Below, piece by piece: positions 8,376-17,286 of a stretch of 64,000 nt of DNA. Origin of the DNA: Belnapia arida (GTDB lineage: Bacteria > Pseudomonadota > Alphaproteobacteria > Acetobacterales > Acetobacteraceae); NCBI RefSeq assembly GCF_016773205.1, contig NZ_JAETWB010000006.1, forward strand, positions 1 through 64,000, in the 5' to 3' direction. The notes under the pieces were generated by a model. That model was not told the DNA's origin. It searched no databases and saw only the letters and a program-made list of their open reading frames with translations. The translations under genes were made by a program, and so were the position numbers. Each line of letters begins with the position of its first letter. Within the stretch, counting starts at the first letter, position 1.

Positions 8376-8869
8376 CCGGCAAGTTCCTTCTCGTAGAGGG
8401 CGAGGGTATGGTCGTCGAAGCAGGCGAAGACCACCTCGATCGGCCCATGCGCGACCAGATCCTCCCGCAGCGTCACCACGGCGATGCGGACGGCCTGCTC
8501 GGACGGATATCCATAGATGCCGGTGGAAATGGCCGGGAAGGCGATGGAGGCCCCGCCCGCCGCCCGCAGCAGTGCGAGGCTAGACCGGTAGGCCGAGGCC
8601 AGCAGCCCCGGCTCGCCCGCCGTCCCGCCGCGCCAGACCGGCCCGACCGCATGGATGACGAAGCGCGCCCGAAGGCGAAAGCCGGGGGTGATACGCGCCT
8701 CCCCCGTCGGGCAGCCGCCGAGCTTGCGGCAGGCTGCCAGCAATTCGGGCCCGGCTGCGCGATGGACGGCGCCATCGACGCCCCCGCCGCCAAGTAGCCC
8801 CTCATTCGCCGCCGTCACCACTGCATCGACGTCGAGCGTGGTGATGTCGGCCCGCAGCGCCCGCATCAC
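8372..8869 (-). CDS. Macrodomain protein (O-acetyl-ADP-ribose deacetylase-like)
   Basis: This 165-residue protein is essentially one MacroD/YmdB-type macrodomain. It starts with the '[15 protein letters not shown]' strand, then has the ADP-ribose loop [13 protein letters not shown], the '[12 protein letters not shown]' segment and 'VIHAVGPVW'. The C-terminal loop '[13 protein letters not shown]' is the second ligand loop. The family hydrolyses O-acetyl-ADP-ribose and mono-ADP-ribose esters. Its position between gamma-glutamyltransferase (2-nt gap) and amidase (4-nt overlap) is unusual and suggests co-translation. Confidence 0.92.
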   Translation of the reverse strand: MMRALRADITTLDVDAVVTAANEGLLGGGGVDGAVHRAAGPELLAACRKLGGCPTGEARITPGFRLRARFVIHAVGPVWRGGTAGEPGLLASAYRSSLALLRAAGGASIAFPAISTGIYGYPSEQAVRIAVVTLREDLVAHGPIEVVFACFDDHTLALYEKELAG

Positions 8870-8871
8870 GG

Positions 8872-10485
8872 CTAGAAGCCCAGAGCGCAGCCATCCTTCC
8901 GCGGGTCGCTGCCGCCGACCAGCAGCCCCGCCTTGCGGTCGATGAAAATCGCTTGGCCGCCGCCATGCGGCTTGTCGATCAGCGCCACCTCATGGCCGAG
9001 CCGGCTCAGCCGGTCGAGCACGGTCGAGGGAATGTTGCGCTCTACCTCGACCACGCCCTTGGCCGGCGAGGGGAAAAGGCGCGGGCAGTCGATCGCCTCC
9101 TGCACGTCGAGGCCGAACTCGAAATGGTTGGTGAGGAAGAGCGTCTGCCCCATGGGCTGGAAATGCCCGCCCATTACGCCATAGGGCATGATCGCCTCCC
9201 CGTCCTTCATCACCATCCCCGGGATGATGGTGTGCATCGGCCGCTTGTCCGGGGCGATGCAGTTCGGGTGTCCTTCCTGCAGCCGAAAGCCGTACCCGCG
9301 GTTGTGCAGCATCACGCCGGACTTCTCGGCCAGGATCCCGCTGCCGAAGCTCTCGAAGAGGCTGTTGATGAAGGAGCATGCATTGCCCTCCTCATCGACG
9401 ACGCAGAGATAGACCGTGTCCTTGTGCTTCGCGAGGTCGCTGCCCCCGGCCGGGGGCAGGAGCTTCATCGCCCGCTCGTCACTGATGAGGCCGCGCAGTG
9501 CGGCGAGATAGGCCGGGTCGGTCAGCGCCTCGACCGGCACGTCCACCTGCGCTGGGTCGGCGAGGAAGGCGTCGCGGTCGCGATAGGCCAGCCGCGCTGC
9601 CTCGATATGGCGATGGTAGCGCTCGGCACTGATCGGCCCCGCCTCCGGCGTCTCGAAGCCCTCGAGGATGCCGAGCAACTGGAGCACATGCAGGCCCGAT
9701 CCATTGGGCGGGCACTGGTAGACCTCCATGCCACGCCAGGCGGTCTTGATCGGCTCGACGAATTCCGCCCCGCGCAGGCTGCGGGCGAAATCCTCCTCGG
9801 TATGCAGGCCACCGAGCGCCCGGAGCGTCGCCACCATGTCGGCCGCAACCTCGCCCTCGTAGAAGCCCCGCGCACCCTTCGTGCCGATGGCACGCAAGGT
9901 CCGGCCCAGCTCCGGCTGGACGAAGCGGTGGCCGATGCGCGGCGCCTCGCCATCGACCAGGAAGCGGCGCGCCGAGGCTTCGTTGCCGCGGAGCTTGCCG
10001 GCGGCTGTCGCCCAGTCGGCGGCGACCCGGGCATGGACGGGCCATCCCTCCTCGGCGCAGCGAATGGCCGGGCGCAGCAACTCGTCCAGCTCCTTCCGGC
10101 CATAGGTCTTGTTCAGCAACTCCCAGCCCGAGACGGCGGTCGGGATGGTGACGACATGCGCCGAGGTCGGCTCGAGCGTACCGACCTGGCGGGAGCGCAG
10201 CGCCTCCGGCGTCGAGGCCGCCGGCGCCCGGCCGGAGCCGTTCATGGCGATCACGCGCCCGGTGCCGGCCGGAGCATAGAGGCAGAAGCAGTCGCCGCCG
10301 ATGCCGGTGCTCTGCGGCTCCACCACGCCCAGCACGGCGACGGCGGCGATCGCCGCATCGAGCGCATTGCCACCGCGCTGGAGCATTTCGAGGGCGGTGA
10401 AGGTGGCGATCGGCATCGAGGTCGCCGCCATGCCACGGGTGCCGTAGACGGCGCTGCGGCCGGGGGCGTGGAAATCGCGCTTCAT
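8872..10485 (-). CDS. Gamma-glutamyltransferase family protein, no signal peptide
   Basis: This 537-residue Ntn-hydrolase is of the gamma-glutamyltransferase/GGT-like acylase family. The self-processing site is recognisable at [14 protein letters not shown], where the Thr aligns with the GGT nucleophile. The 'GNALDAAIA' and '[11 protein letters not shown]' segments are also typical. Unlike the second GGT in this window it has no signal peptide, so it probably acts in the cytoplasm, for example on gamma-glutamyl or cephalosporin-like amides. It is the first gene of the GGT-macrodomain-amidase operon. The upstream 119 nt is a divergent promoter region shared with csaA. Confidence 0.9.
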   Translation of the reverse strand: MKRDFHAPGRSAVYGTRGMAATSMPIATFTALEMLQRGGNALDAAIAAVAVLGVVEPQSTGIGGDCFCLYAPAGTGRVIAMNGSGRAPAASTPEALRSRQVGTLEPTSAHVVTIPTAVSGWELLNKTYGRKELDELLRPAIRCAEEGWPVHARVAADWATAAGKLRGNEASARRFLVDGEAPRIGHRFVQPELGRTLRAIGTKGARGFYEGEVAADMVATLRALGGLHTEEDFARSLRGAEFVEPIKTAWRGMEVYQCPPNGSGLHVLQLLGILEGFETPEAGPISAERYHRHIEAARLAYRDRDAFLADPAQVDVPVEALTDPAYLAALRGLISDERAMKLLPPAGGSDLAKHKDTVYLCVVDEEGNACSFINSLFESFGSGILAEKSGVMLHNRGYGFRLQEGHPNCIAPDKRPMHTIIPGMVMKDGEAIMPYGVMGGHFQPMGQTLFLTNHFEFGLDVQEAIDCPRLFPSPAKGVVEVERNIPSTVLDRLSRLGHEVALIDKPHGGGQAIFIDRKAGLLVGGSDPRKDGCALGF

Positions 10486-10604
10486 GGTGCTCGTCCGTCC
10501 TCTGGCCGTCTCGGGGCGTTTCCGTCGACTGTCGTTTTGGCGGCAGCCGCGGGCTTCGGCAAGCCGCCTTGCTCCCGCACTCCCGCCCAGGCTATTCCAA
10601 ACGC

Positions 10605-10946
10605 ATGAGCGAGCCCATCAGCTACGCGGATTTCGAGCGTGTCGACATCCGCGTCGGCACCATCACCGATGCCCAGCCCTTCCCCGAGGCGCGCAAGCCG
10701 GCGATCAAGCTCTGGATCGACTTCGGCGGCGAAATCGGGGTGAAGCGTTCCTCAGCCCAGCTCACCGTTCACTATTCTCCGGACCGGCTGATTGGCAGGC
10801 AGGTGGTGGCGGTGGTGAACTTCCCGCCCCGCCAGATTGGCCCCATCATGAGCGAAGTGCTGGTCCTCGGCGTGCCGGACGAGAACGGCGCCGTCGTGCT
10901 ACTGAAGCCCGACCTGGGCGTCCCCAAGGGCGGGCGGATGTTCTGA
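10605..10946 (+). CDS. csaA: CsaA-type tRNA-binding domain chaperone
   Basis: This 113-residue protein is a single EMAP-II/tRNA-binding OB-fold. It has the CsaA hallmark start '[11 protein letters not shown]', '[14 protein letters not shown]', '[20 protein letters not shown]' and the 'PKGGRMF' end. CsaA proteins act as homodimeric chaperones and bind tRNA. The start at 10605 matches the family; the frame is open a little further upstream. It is followed after one base by gpt, so the two form an operon. Confidence 0.92.
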   Translation: MSEPISYADFERVDIRVGTITDAQPFPEARKPAIKLWIDFGGEIGVKRSSAQLTVHYSPDRLIGRQVVAVVNFPPRQIGPIMSEVLVLGVPDENGAVVLLKPDLGVPKGGRMF

Positions 10947-10947
10947 G

Positions 10948-11424
10948 ATGGCCCAGAAATACTTCACCGTCGGCTGGGAGCAACTGCACCGCGACAGCAA
11001 AGCGCTGGCTTGGCGGCTGATGGAGCACGGACCTTTCAAGGGAGTTGTCGCCATCACCCGCGGCGGCATGATCCCCGCGACCATCGTCGCGCGCGAGCTG
11101 GAATGCCGCCTGTTGGAGACCATCTCCGTCGTCACCTATCATGAGGAAGCGATGGGAGAGCCGCAGGTGGTGAAGCCGCCGCTGGCGGCAGGCGACGGCG
11201 AGGGCTGGCTCGTCATCGACGACCTGGTGGATACCGGCACGACGGCCCGGGTGGTGCGCGGCCTGCTGCCGCGGGCGCATCTGGCGACAGTCTATGCCAA
11301 GCCGGCCGGCAAGCCGCTGGTCGACACCTTCATCACCGAGGTGAGCCAGGATACCTGGATTCTCTTCCCCTGGGACACCGAGGCGCAGTTCATCCCGCCG
11401 ATCGCGCGGACGGCGGGGCGGTAG
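10948..11424 (+). CDS. gpt: Xanthine(-guanine) phosphoribosyltransferase
   Basis: This 158-residue purine salvage enzyme converts guanine and xanthine to GMP and XMP using PRPP. It has the PRPP-binding motif [12 protein letters not shown], the upstream '[10 protein letters not shown]' loop, and the C-terminal WILFPWD segment typical of Gpt. The start is one base after the csaA stop. Its last 35 nt overlap the convergent CorC/CNNM gene, so both C termini are encoded by the same DNA. Confidence 0.92.
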   Translation: MAQKYFTVGWEQLHRDSKALAWRLMEHGPFKGVVAITRGGMIPATIVARELECRLLETISVVTYHEEAMGEPQVVKPPLAAGDGEGWLVIDDLVDTGTTARVVRGLLPRAHLATVYAKPAGKPLVDTFITEVSQDTWILFPWDTEAQFIPPIARTAGR

Positions 11425-12736
11425 CCGGCGCCACGGCCCCCGCCACCTCCTCCCGCATCGCCAGCACCTTGTCCACCCGCCGCCCGTCCATATCGACGAT
11501 CTCGAAGCGCCAGCCGGCCCAGACGATCCGGTCGCCCTCCTTCGGTACCCTCCGCAGCAGCGCCAGCATCAGCCCGGCCACCGTGTGGTAGCTGCCCTGG
11601 TAGGGCAGCTCCGGCAGGTCGAGCCGCGCCCGCAGCTCGTCGCTCGGCATGCTTCCTTCGAGCAGCAGGCTGCCATCGCTGCGCGTCACCGGGTCGCCCG
11701 ATGCCTGCGGGGTCTCCCCCGAACCGAGTTCGCCGATGATCGCTTCCAGTAGGTCGAAGGCCGTCACCACCCCCTCGAAGCTGCCATACTCGTCGAGCAC
11801 CACCGCGATGCCGATGGTGTCGTGCCGCATCCGGTCCAGCGCATCGAGGGCATTGAGGTTGTCCGGCAGCACCAGCGGCTGGCGCAGCACGCGGGCGAGC
11901 GAGAGCGGCGCCCCCTCCAGCGCCTGGTCCAGCAGATCCTTAGCGACGACCACGCCGACCACGTTGTCGATCCGCCTGTCGGCGACGATGAACCGCGTCA
12001 CGTCCTGCGCCCTGAGCGCCGCAGCAATGTCCCCCGGCGAGGCGTTGCGATCGAGCCAGGAGACGTCGTTGCGCGGCGTCATCAGCGCCCGGACCGGCTT
12101 GTCGGCAAGGCGCAGTACCCGTTCGATCATGTGCCGCTCCTCGTGCTCGAGTACGCCGGCCTCCGCCCCCTCGGCGACGACCGCCTTCACCTCCTCCTCG
12201 GTCACCGCCTGGTCCGACACCGGGGCGGGGCCGAAGAGGCGGAGGACGAGGTTGGAGGACAGGCTCAGCATCCAGACGATCGGCCCTGTCACCCGTGCCA
12301 GCACCGTCATCGGCCGGGCAACGGCGACGGCCACCCGCTCCGGGTCGCGTAGCGCGAGCTGCTTCGGCACCAGCTCGCCAATGATGAGGTTGGCATAGGC
12401 GATCAGCAGCACGACGAGGGTGAAGGCCACCTCGGTGGCGAAGGGTGCGAAGCCCGGGATCGCGGACAGCGCCTCGCCCAAAGGGCCGGCCAGCCGCGCG
12501 CCGCCGAAGACGCCCGCCAGGATGCCGACAAGGCTGATGCCGATCTGCACCGTCGGCAAGAAGCGCTGCGGATCCTCGGCAAGCGCCAGCGCCGCCTCCG
12601 CCCCCACGCTGCCGCGCCGCTGCATGGCGAGCAGCCTGCCGCGGCGGGCCGAGACGATGGCCAGCTCGCTCATGGCGAAGACCCCGTTCAGCACCACCAG
12701 CAGGAAAAGGATCGCCACTTCGATGAATGTCGCCAT
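11390..12736 (-). CDS. CNNM/CorC family membrane protein (HlyC/CorC, CBS domains)
   Basis: This 448-residue protein has an N-terminal DUF21/CNNM transmembrane domain with about four helices (starting '[21 protein letters not shown]', with the conserved 'NIIGELVPK'-like motif [12 protein letters not shown]). A CBS pair ('[14 protein letters not shown]', '[10 protein letters not shown]', '[14 protein letters not shown]') and a C-terminal CorC_HlyC domain follow. The family is linked to magnesium/cobalt efflux; older annotations call it hemolysin. The 3' end overlaps gpt by 35 nt in convergent orientation. Confidence 0.92.
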   Translation of the reverse strand: MATFIEVAILFLLVVLNGVFAMSELAIVSARRGRLLAMQRRGSVGAEAALALAEDPQRFLPTVQIGISLVGILAGVFGGARLAGPLGEALSAIPGFAPFATEVAFTLVVLLIAYANLIIGELVPKQLALRDPERVAVAVARPMTVLARVTGPIVWMLSLSSNLVLRLFGPAPVSDQAVTEEEVKAVVAEGAEAGVLEHEERHMIERVLRLADKPVRALMTPRNDVSWLDRNASPGDIAAALRAQDVTRFIVADRRIDNVVGVVVAKDLLDQALEGAPLSLARVLRQPLVLPDNLNALDALDRMRHDTIGIAVVLDEYGSFEGVVTAFDLLEAIIGELGSGETPQASGDPVTRSDGSLLLEGSMPSDELRARLDLPELPYQGSYHTVAGLMLALLRRVPKEGDRIVWAGWRFEIVDMDGRRVDKVLAMREEVAGAVAPATAPPSARSAG

Positions 12737-12815
12737 ACGCGTCTTCTAGGTCGCGCGGCGCCCGGGCGGTAGGCCCCGGCCTTGCCCTCGCCGGCCGGGG
12801 ACCGATCTGCGCAGA

Positions 12816-13268
12816 ATGAGCCCCATGCCTATTCCCGCCATCTGGCTCGGCGCCGCCGGCCTTCTGCCCTTCATCGCCACCACCCTGCTCTCCTGGCTGC
12901 TGCCGCCGGAAACGCGGGGCTTCGCCCTCTTCGCCCTCGCCGCCTACGGCATGGTGATCCTGAGCTTCCTCGGCGCGGTGCATTGGGGCTTAGCCCTCGG
13001 TGCCCCGGCCAGCGAAGCGCGCTACGCCGCCCCGCGGCTCGGCCTCGGGGTGCTGCCGGCGCTCGTCGCCTGGGCGGCGCTGCTGCTGCCGCCGGTGCCG
13101 GGGCTTGCCCTGCTCGCCACGGCCATCCTGGCGACGGCGGCGGTGGAAAGCCTCGCCGCCCGCCATGGCCTCATGCCACTTGGCTATCTCCGCCTGCGCT
13201 GGGTGCTAAGCCTCGGCGCGGCGCTTTGCCTGCTGGCGGGGGCGGCGGCAGCCTTTAACAGCGTTTAA
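12816..13268 (+). CDS. DUF3429 integral membrane protein
   Basis: This 150-residue hydrophobic protein has four to five predicted membrane helices and the DUF3429 hallmark 'LGAAGLLPF' near the start, with 'YGMVILSFLGAVHWGLAL' in the second helix. DUF3429 proteins are widespread and uncharacterised. An alternative ATG lies at 12825. It is divergent from the CorC/CNNM gene with about 79 nt between them. Confidence 0.85.
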   Translation: MSPMPIPAIWLGAAGLLPFIATTLLSWLLPPETRGFALFALAAYGMVILSFLGAVHWGLALGAPASEARYAAPRLGLGVLPALVAWAALLLPPVPGLALLATAILATAAVESLAARHGLMPLGYLRLRWVLSLGAALCLLAGAAAAFNSV

Positions 13269-13273
13269 AGACC

Positions 13274-13302
13274 TTTACCTTTCTGGCGAGACAATTTACA
13301 TT
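13274..13302 (+). promoter_or_regulatory. Candidate sigma-70 promoter
   Basis: TTTACC (13274-13279) and TACATT (13297-13302) are separated by 17 nt in a conspicuously AT-rich patch of an otherwise very GC-rich region, about 28 nt before the small gene at 13330. Spacing and composition fit a housekeeping promoter. Confidence 0.4.
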
Positions 13303-13329
13303 TTATTAGACATTCAAGAGGTGCTCGTC

Positions 13330-13614
13330 ATGACCTTGATCGCCGACATCCTCCCCTTCCCGGAGAAGCCGGAGGACCGCCTGCGCCGGGCGTTGAGAAC
13401 CCTAAACGCGGCACTTGACGAGCAGCGCGCCGCCGTCGCCGGGCTGCGGCGGGAACTCGGCGCCCTGTCCGGCGCGGTCGCAGGCCTCGGTACCTCCTTG
13501 CAGGCCTATTCCCACAGTCTCGCCGACACGCAGGAGGCCGTGCTCGGCGCCCATGCCGAGGCCCGGCGCCTCGATGCAACGGCGGATGCCATGCTGGTCG
13601 CCTGCCAGGGCTGA
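13330..13614 (+). CDS. Hypothetical 94-residue protein, coiled-coil-like
   Basis: I do not recognise a family. The protein has a short N-terminal segment (MTLIADILPFPEKPEDRLRR) followed by a long alanine- and leucine-rich stretch with heptad-like spacing (about residues 18-80). This suggests an amphipathic helix or coiled coil. There is no signal peptide or membrane segment. AGAGGTG before the ATG supports the start; an upstream GTG at 13321 is possible. It has its own AT-rich promoter-like region and stands alone between DUF3429 and the eda operon. Confidence 0.7.
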   Translation: MTLIADILPFPEKPEDRLRRALRTLNAALDEQRAAVAGLRRELGALSGAVAGLGTSLQAYSHSLADTQEAVLGAHAEARRLDATADAMLVACQG

Positions 13615-13657
13615 CCCCCTTGCGGCCGACGCCGAAACGCGCTCCCCATAGAGCGTG

Positions 13658-13683
13658 ATCGCCGCAGGTGTGAAACACGCGAT
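13658..13683. promoter_or_regulatory. Nested inverted repeat upstream of eda
   Basis: ATCGC (13658-13662) and GCGAT (13679-13683) enclose GTGT-gaa-ACAC (13668-13678). The structure lies about 100 nt upstream of the KDPG aldolase start in a 171-nt gap with no gene. It could be an operator for a sugar-acid regulator. No regulator gene is adjacent. Confidence 0.25.
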
Positions 13684-13785
13684 AAGGTATGGGCCGGACC
13701 GGGCCGCGCGATCCCTCGATCGCACAGCGCGGTCGAGCAGCGGGCGCTGGAGCTGACGGCGCCAAGGGAGCGGAGCGCCGGAATC

Positions 13786-14415
13786 ATGAGCCATCCCCTT
13801 TTGCCGGTGCTGCGCCGGGCCCGCGTTGTGCCTGTGATCCGCACCTCGACGGCCGCCCATGCGGTCACCGCCTGCTCCTGGCTGCGCGAGGCGGGGATGC
13901 CGGTGCTGGAGATTACCCTCACCACGCCGGATGCCATCGCCCTCATCAAGGAGCTTGCCGGAGAGCCGGGCCTGCTCATCGGTGCCGGCACCGTGCCAGA
14001 TGAGCGCGCGGCCGAGGCCTGCCTCGTCGCCGGGGCGCGCTTCCTGGTGACGCCTTGGGTCGATCCGGCCGTCATCGCCCTTGCCCGTGCCGCCGGTGCC
14101 GCCGCCATGCCGGGCGCCATGACCCCGACCGAGATTCGCGCCGCATTGGCCGCCGGCGCCGATGTGGTGAAGCTCTTCCCCGCCAATTCCGCCGGCGGGC
14201 CGGCGCATGTGAAGGCGGTGCGCGCCGTCTTCCCCGGCATCGCCTTCTGCCCGACCGGCGGCATCGATGCCGGCAATGCGCCCGCCTATCTGGCCGCCGG
14301 CGCCGCCTTCGTCGGCATCGGCGGCAAGCTGGTGGACGAGGCGCGCATTGCCGCCGGCGACAAGCCCGCCATCCTCCGCGCGGCGCATGAGGTGATGGGG
14401 ATCGAGCAAGCCTGA
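13786..14415 (+). CDS. eda: KDPG/KHG aldolase
   Basis: This is a 209-residue class I aldolase that cleaves 2-keto-3-deoxy-6-phosphogluconate to pyruvate and glyceraldehyde 3-phosphate (Entner-Doudoroff pathway) and often 4-hydroxy-2-oxoglutarate. Visible motifs are 'RVVPVIRT', 'EITLTTPDA' with the catalytic Glu, 'LIGAGTVPD', 'FLVTPW', the Schiff-base Lys in 'DVVKLFPA', and 'CPTGGIDAGN'. It overlaps the following kinase gene by one base (TGATG). Together they form a 2-keto-3-deoxygluconate utilisation pair. Confidence 0.94.
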   Translation: MSHPLLPVLRRARVVPVIRTSTAAHAVTACSWLREAGMPVLEITLTTPDAIALIKELAGEPGLLIGAGTVPDERAAEACLVAGARFLVTPWVDPAVIALARAAGAAAMPGAMTPTEIRAALAAGADVVKLFPANSAGGPAHVKAVRAVFPGIAFCPTGGIDAGNAPAYLAAGAAFVGIGGKLVDEARIAAGDKPAILRAAHEVMGIEQA

Positions 14416-15344
14416 TGCCCGACATCCTCTGCATGGGCGAGCCGATGCTGGAGCTGAACCAGCAGCCGCCCGGCCCCGATGGCCGCGTGCTCTACCTGGA
14501 GGGCCAGGGCGGCGACACCAGCAACGCGGCCATCGCCGCCGCCCGCAACGGGGCGAGCGTGGGCTACATCACCGCCATCGGCCGCGACCGGCCAGGCGAC
14601 GGCTTCATGGCGCTCTGGCAGCGCGAGGGCGTCTCGGCCGAGACGGTGCTGCGCCACCCCGAGGCGCAAACCGGGATGTACATCGTCACCCATGACGAGC
14701 GCGGCCATGACTTCACCTTCTACCGCAGCGGCAGCGCCGCCAGCCGCTACCGACCGGAGGATGTGCCGGATGCGGCGATCCGTGGCGCGAAGCTCCTCCA
14801 CCTCTCCGGCATCAGCCAGGCCATCTCCATCAGCGCCTGCGATGCCGCCTTCCACGCCATCGCCGTGGCGAAGGCGGCCGGGGTGCGCGTCTCCTACGAC
14901 ACCAATCTCCGTCTCCGCCTCTGGCCCGCGGCGCGAGCCGCCGCCGTCATCCATGCGGCGATTGCCCAGGCCGACATCGCCCTGCCCTCCCTCGAGGATG
15001 CGCGGGCGTTGACCGGGCTCGATGCCCCCGACGCCATCGCCGATGTCTACCTCCGCCTCGGCTGCCCGCTCGTCCTGCTGAAGCTCGGCGCCGAGGGCGT
15101 GATGGTGGTGTGGCCGGAGGGTCGCGTGTTGGTGCCCGGCCGCAAGGTTGCCGCATTGGACGCCACGGGCGCCGGGGACACCTTCGCCGGCGCCTTCCTC
15201 GCCAGGACCGTGGCGGGCGACGACCCGCTGGTGGCCGCCCGCTACGCCAATGCGGCTGCCGCCCTCTCCACCACCGGCTACGGCGCCGTGGCGCCGATCC
15301 CGCATCGGGCGGAGGTAGAGGCCTTCCTGGCCGCGGAAGGATGA
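14415..15344 (+). CDS. kdgK: 2-keto-3-deoxygluconate kinase (PfkB family)
   Basis: This 309-residue PfkB/ribokinase-type sugar kinase likely phosphorylates 2-keto-3-deoxygluconate to give the substrate of the preceding aldolase. It begins 'ILCMGEPMLELNQ', has the 'GGDTSNAAIAAARNG' N-terminal signature and the C-terminal 'DATGAGDTFAGAFLA' signature with the catalytic Asp. Coupling to eda (1-nt overlap) supports KDG over other sugars. Its stop overlaps the ATG of the next gene (ATGA). Confidence 0.9.
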   Translation: MPDILCMGEPMLELNQQPPGPDGRVLYLEGQGGDTSNAAIAAARNGASVGYITAIGRDRPGDGFMALWQREGVSAETVLRHPEAQTGMYIVTHDERGHDFTFYRSGSAASRYRPEDVPDAAIRGAKLLHLSGISQAISISACDAAFHAIAVAKAAGVRVSYDTNLRLRLWPAARAAAVIHAAIAQADIALPSLEDARALTGLDAPDAIADVYLRLGCPLVLLKLGAEGVMVVWPEGRVLVPGRKVAALDATGAGDTFAGAFLARTVAGDDPLVAARYANAAAALSTTGYGAVAPIPHRAEVEAFLAAEG

Positions 15345-15787
15345 CGCCGGTTTACTTCAGCGCCCGCGGCACGATACCGCGGCGCATGCGCGTCGGCCTG
15401 CTTCCGCTCCTGCTCCTCCTCGGCTGCGCCGCCCCGCCGGAAGCCGCCCCACCAAGCCTCGATTCGCCCGATGTTGCCGCACGCTCTCAGGCCATTGGCC
15501 GCCTTGTCCGCGCCGGGCAGGCCTGCAACCTGATGCTTTCCGTCACCACGCTCGACCGGGCCGCCCGGATCGAGGCCGTGGCGCTTGAGCAGGGCGGCGG
15601 CACCGCGGCACGCGACGACATCCTCCGCAGCATGGCCCCGCCCGATTTCGGCGTCCGCCAGCCGGAGCGCGACCGCTGGTGCACTGGCCAGCGCCCCGAG
15701 GTGGAACGGATGAACGCCCTGCTCAGCAGCCCGGCCGGTGCCGCGCTGCTGCAACAGGCGGAAGTCGCCCGCGCCGTCCGTCGCTGA
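15341..15787 (+). CDS. Hypothetical lipoprotein in the KDG operon
   Basis: This is a 148-residue protein from the ATG that overlaps the kdgK stop, or 133 residues from an internal ATG at 15386. Either way it carries a signal peptide (VGLLPLLLLLGC) with a lipobox cysteine. The mature part has two more Cys residues and no family I recognise. It ends directly against the convergent M81 gene. The overlap suggests translational coupling to the kinase, but a functional link to sugar-acid metabolism is not evident. Confidence 0.75.
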   Translation: MTPVYFSARGTIPRRMRVGLLPLLLLLGCAAPPEAAPPSLDSPDVAARSQAIGRLVRAGQACNLMLSVTTLDRAARIEAVALEQGGGTAARDDILRSMAPPDFGVRQPERDRWCTGQRPEVERMNALLSSPAGAALLQQAEVARAVRR

Positions 15788-17281
15788 TCAGCGATTGGCC
15801 CCCGGCCGCAGCCGCAGCGTCGGGCGGAGATTGGTGAAGGGCAGCGTCGCCGGATCGGCCACCACCGGCCCGGGTGCGGCGACGACCAGCACCTGCTCGG
15901 CGATCGGCTGGAAATCGGCGCGGAAATGCACGCTCGACTTCAACGCGAGGATCTTCTGCTCGCGCGGATCCACGCCGATATGGGTGAAGAGCGCCTGGTC
16001 CAGCGCCTGCATCTTCCGCGTCACCACGATCACCCGGACACCCGGGGAGACGCGAATCAGCGCCGTCGGCCCGAGATCGGCCGGATTACCCTTGCCCATC
16101 GGCCCGGTGCAGATGAAGCGTCCATCGGTCAGCGACTCAACGGTCGCGGTGACAGCGAGGGGCGCCCCGTCGCTCTTGCCGCCGAGCGAGAGCGGCAGCG
16201 TGGCGCCGACCCCCGCCGCATGGCAGGCCGCCGCGCTTTCGGCATCGTTGATAAGGCCAAGCACCGCCTCTTGCGCATCCTGCCGGATCAACTCGGCGAG
16301 CAGCCCGGTGGTGTCGCCATGCCCGCCGCCGCCCGGATTGTCCTGCGTATCAGCCATGATGACGGGCTTCGCCGCGCTGCCTGCGATGGCGATGGCCTGC
16401 GCCACGCCCTCCGGCGCCGAGGCGACGCCGCCGGCGAATTCCGGCTCATGCGCATCCATATAGGCCTTCAGACCGGCGACCGCCGCCTCCGCCGCCGCCT
16501 GGCTCTCGGCATAGCCGGCAATGGCGACGCCGCAGCCCGGAAAGTCCGCATAGGGGAAGCCGAAGCAGAAGGCCAGCTCGGCCGCGCCATGCTCGGCCGC
16601 CAGCCGCTCCCGTTCCTCCAGCACCGCCGACATCGGCGGCACCAGCGTGCACTGCATGGTAAGCGGGATGAGGAAGTCGACCTCGGCGAAGGATTTCGCC
16701 CAAGGCCGCCCGCGGCTGATGCGCTCCAGCAGCAGCCGCATCGCTCGCGCGCCGGCCGGCTTCATGTCCACATGCGGATAGGTGCGGTAGGGCACCAGCG
16801 CATCCGCCATCTCCGTCATGGCGCGCGTCATGTTGGCATGCGGGTCGAGGCTGACCGTCAGCGGCATCTCCGGCCCGACCACGGCGCGGACGCGACGCAG
16901 CAACTCCCCTTCAGCATCGTCGAAGCCGACTGCGACCATGGCGCCGTGCAGCTCCAGATAGACGCCGTCGAGCGGGCCCGCCTCCAGCGCATCGGAGAGC
17001 GCCCCGACCATCAGCGCCGAAATACGCTCGAAGGCTTCGGCGGTGACCGGCCCCGCCGGATTGGCGAAGCACCAGGTCAGCGGCGCCAGCGTCACCCCCT
17101 CGGCCTCCGCCACCTCGATGGCGCCGGCGCAGGGAACGGAGGTATGCCGCAGCGTCTCGATCAACGTTGACGGGCCTTGCAGGCCGGGGAAGCCGCCGGG
17201 ACGGATGAATTCCTGCCACCCGGTTGGCAACGGGGCGAAGGAATGGCTTTCATGCTGGAAGCCGCCGATGGCGATGCGCAT
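15788..17281 (-). CDS. M81 family metallopeptidase (MlrC-like)
   Basis: This 497-residue protein is related to microcystinase C (MlrC), a metal-dependent peptidase that attacks linearised microcystin. Family features are present in order: 'IAIGGFQHESHSFAP' at the N terminus, 'YLELHGAMVAVG', 'SLDPHANMT', 'DTQDNPGGGGHGDTT' with likely metal ligands, and the C-terminal MlrC domain. The start at 17281 matches the family; the open frame upstream does not. It is the last gene of a seven-gene operon with a peptide ABC importer and two M20 hydrolases, 5 nt after the previous gene. Confidence 0.9.
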   Translation of the reverse strand: MRIAIGGFQHESHSFAPLPTGWQEFIRPGGFPGLQGPSTLIETLRHTSVPCAGAIEVAEAEGVTLAPLTWCFANPAGPVTAEAFERISALMVGALSDALEAGPLDGVYLELHGAMVAVGFDDAEGELLRRVRAVVGPEMPLTVSLDPHANMTRAMTEMADALVPYRTYPHVDMKPAGARAMRLLLERISRGRPWAKSFAEVDFLIPLTMQCTLVPPMSAVLEERERLAAEHGAAELAFCFGFPYADFPGCGVAIAGYAESQAAAEAAVAGLKAYMDAHEPEFAGGVASAPEGVAQAIAIAGSAAKPVIMADTQDNPGGGGHGDTTGLLAELIRQDAQEAVLGLINDAESAAACHAAGVGATLPLSLGGKSDGAPLAVTATVESLTDGRFICTGPMGKGNPADLGPTALIRVSPGVRVIVVTRKMQALDQALFTHIGVDPREQKILALKSSVHFRADFQPIAEQVLVVAAPGPVVADPATLPFTNLRPTLRLRPGANR

Positions 17282-17286
17282 GCCCC

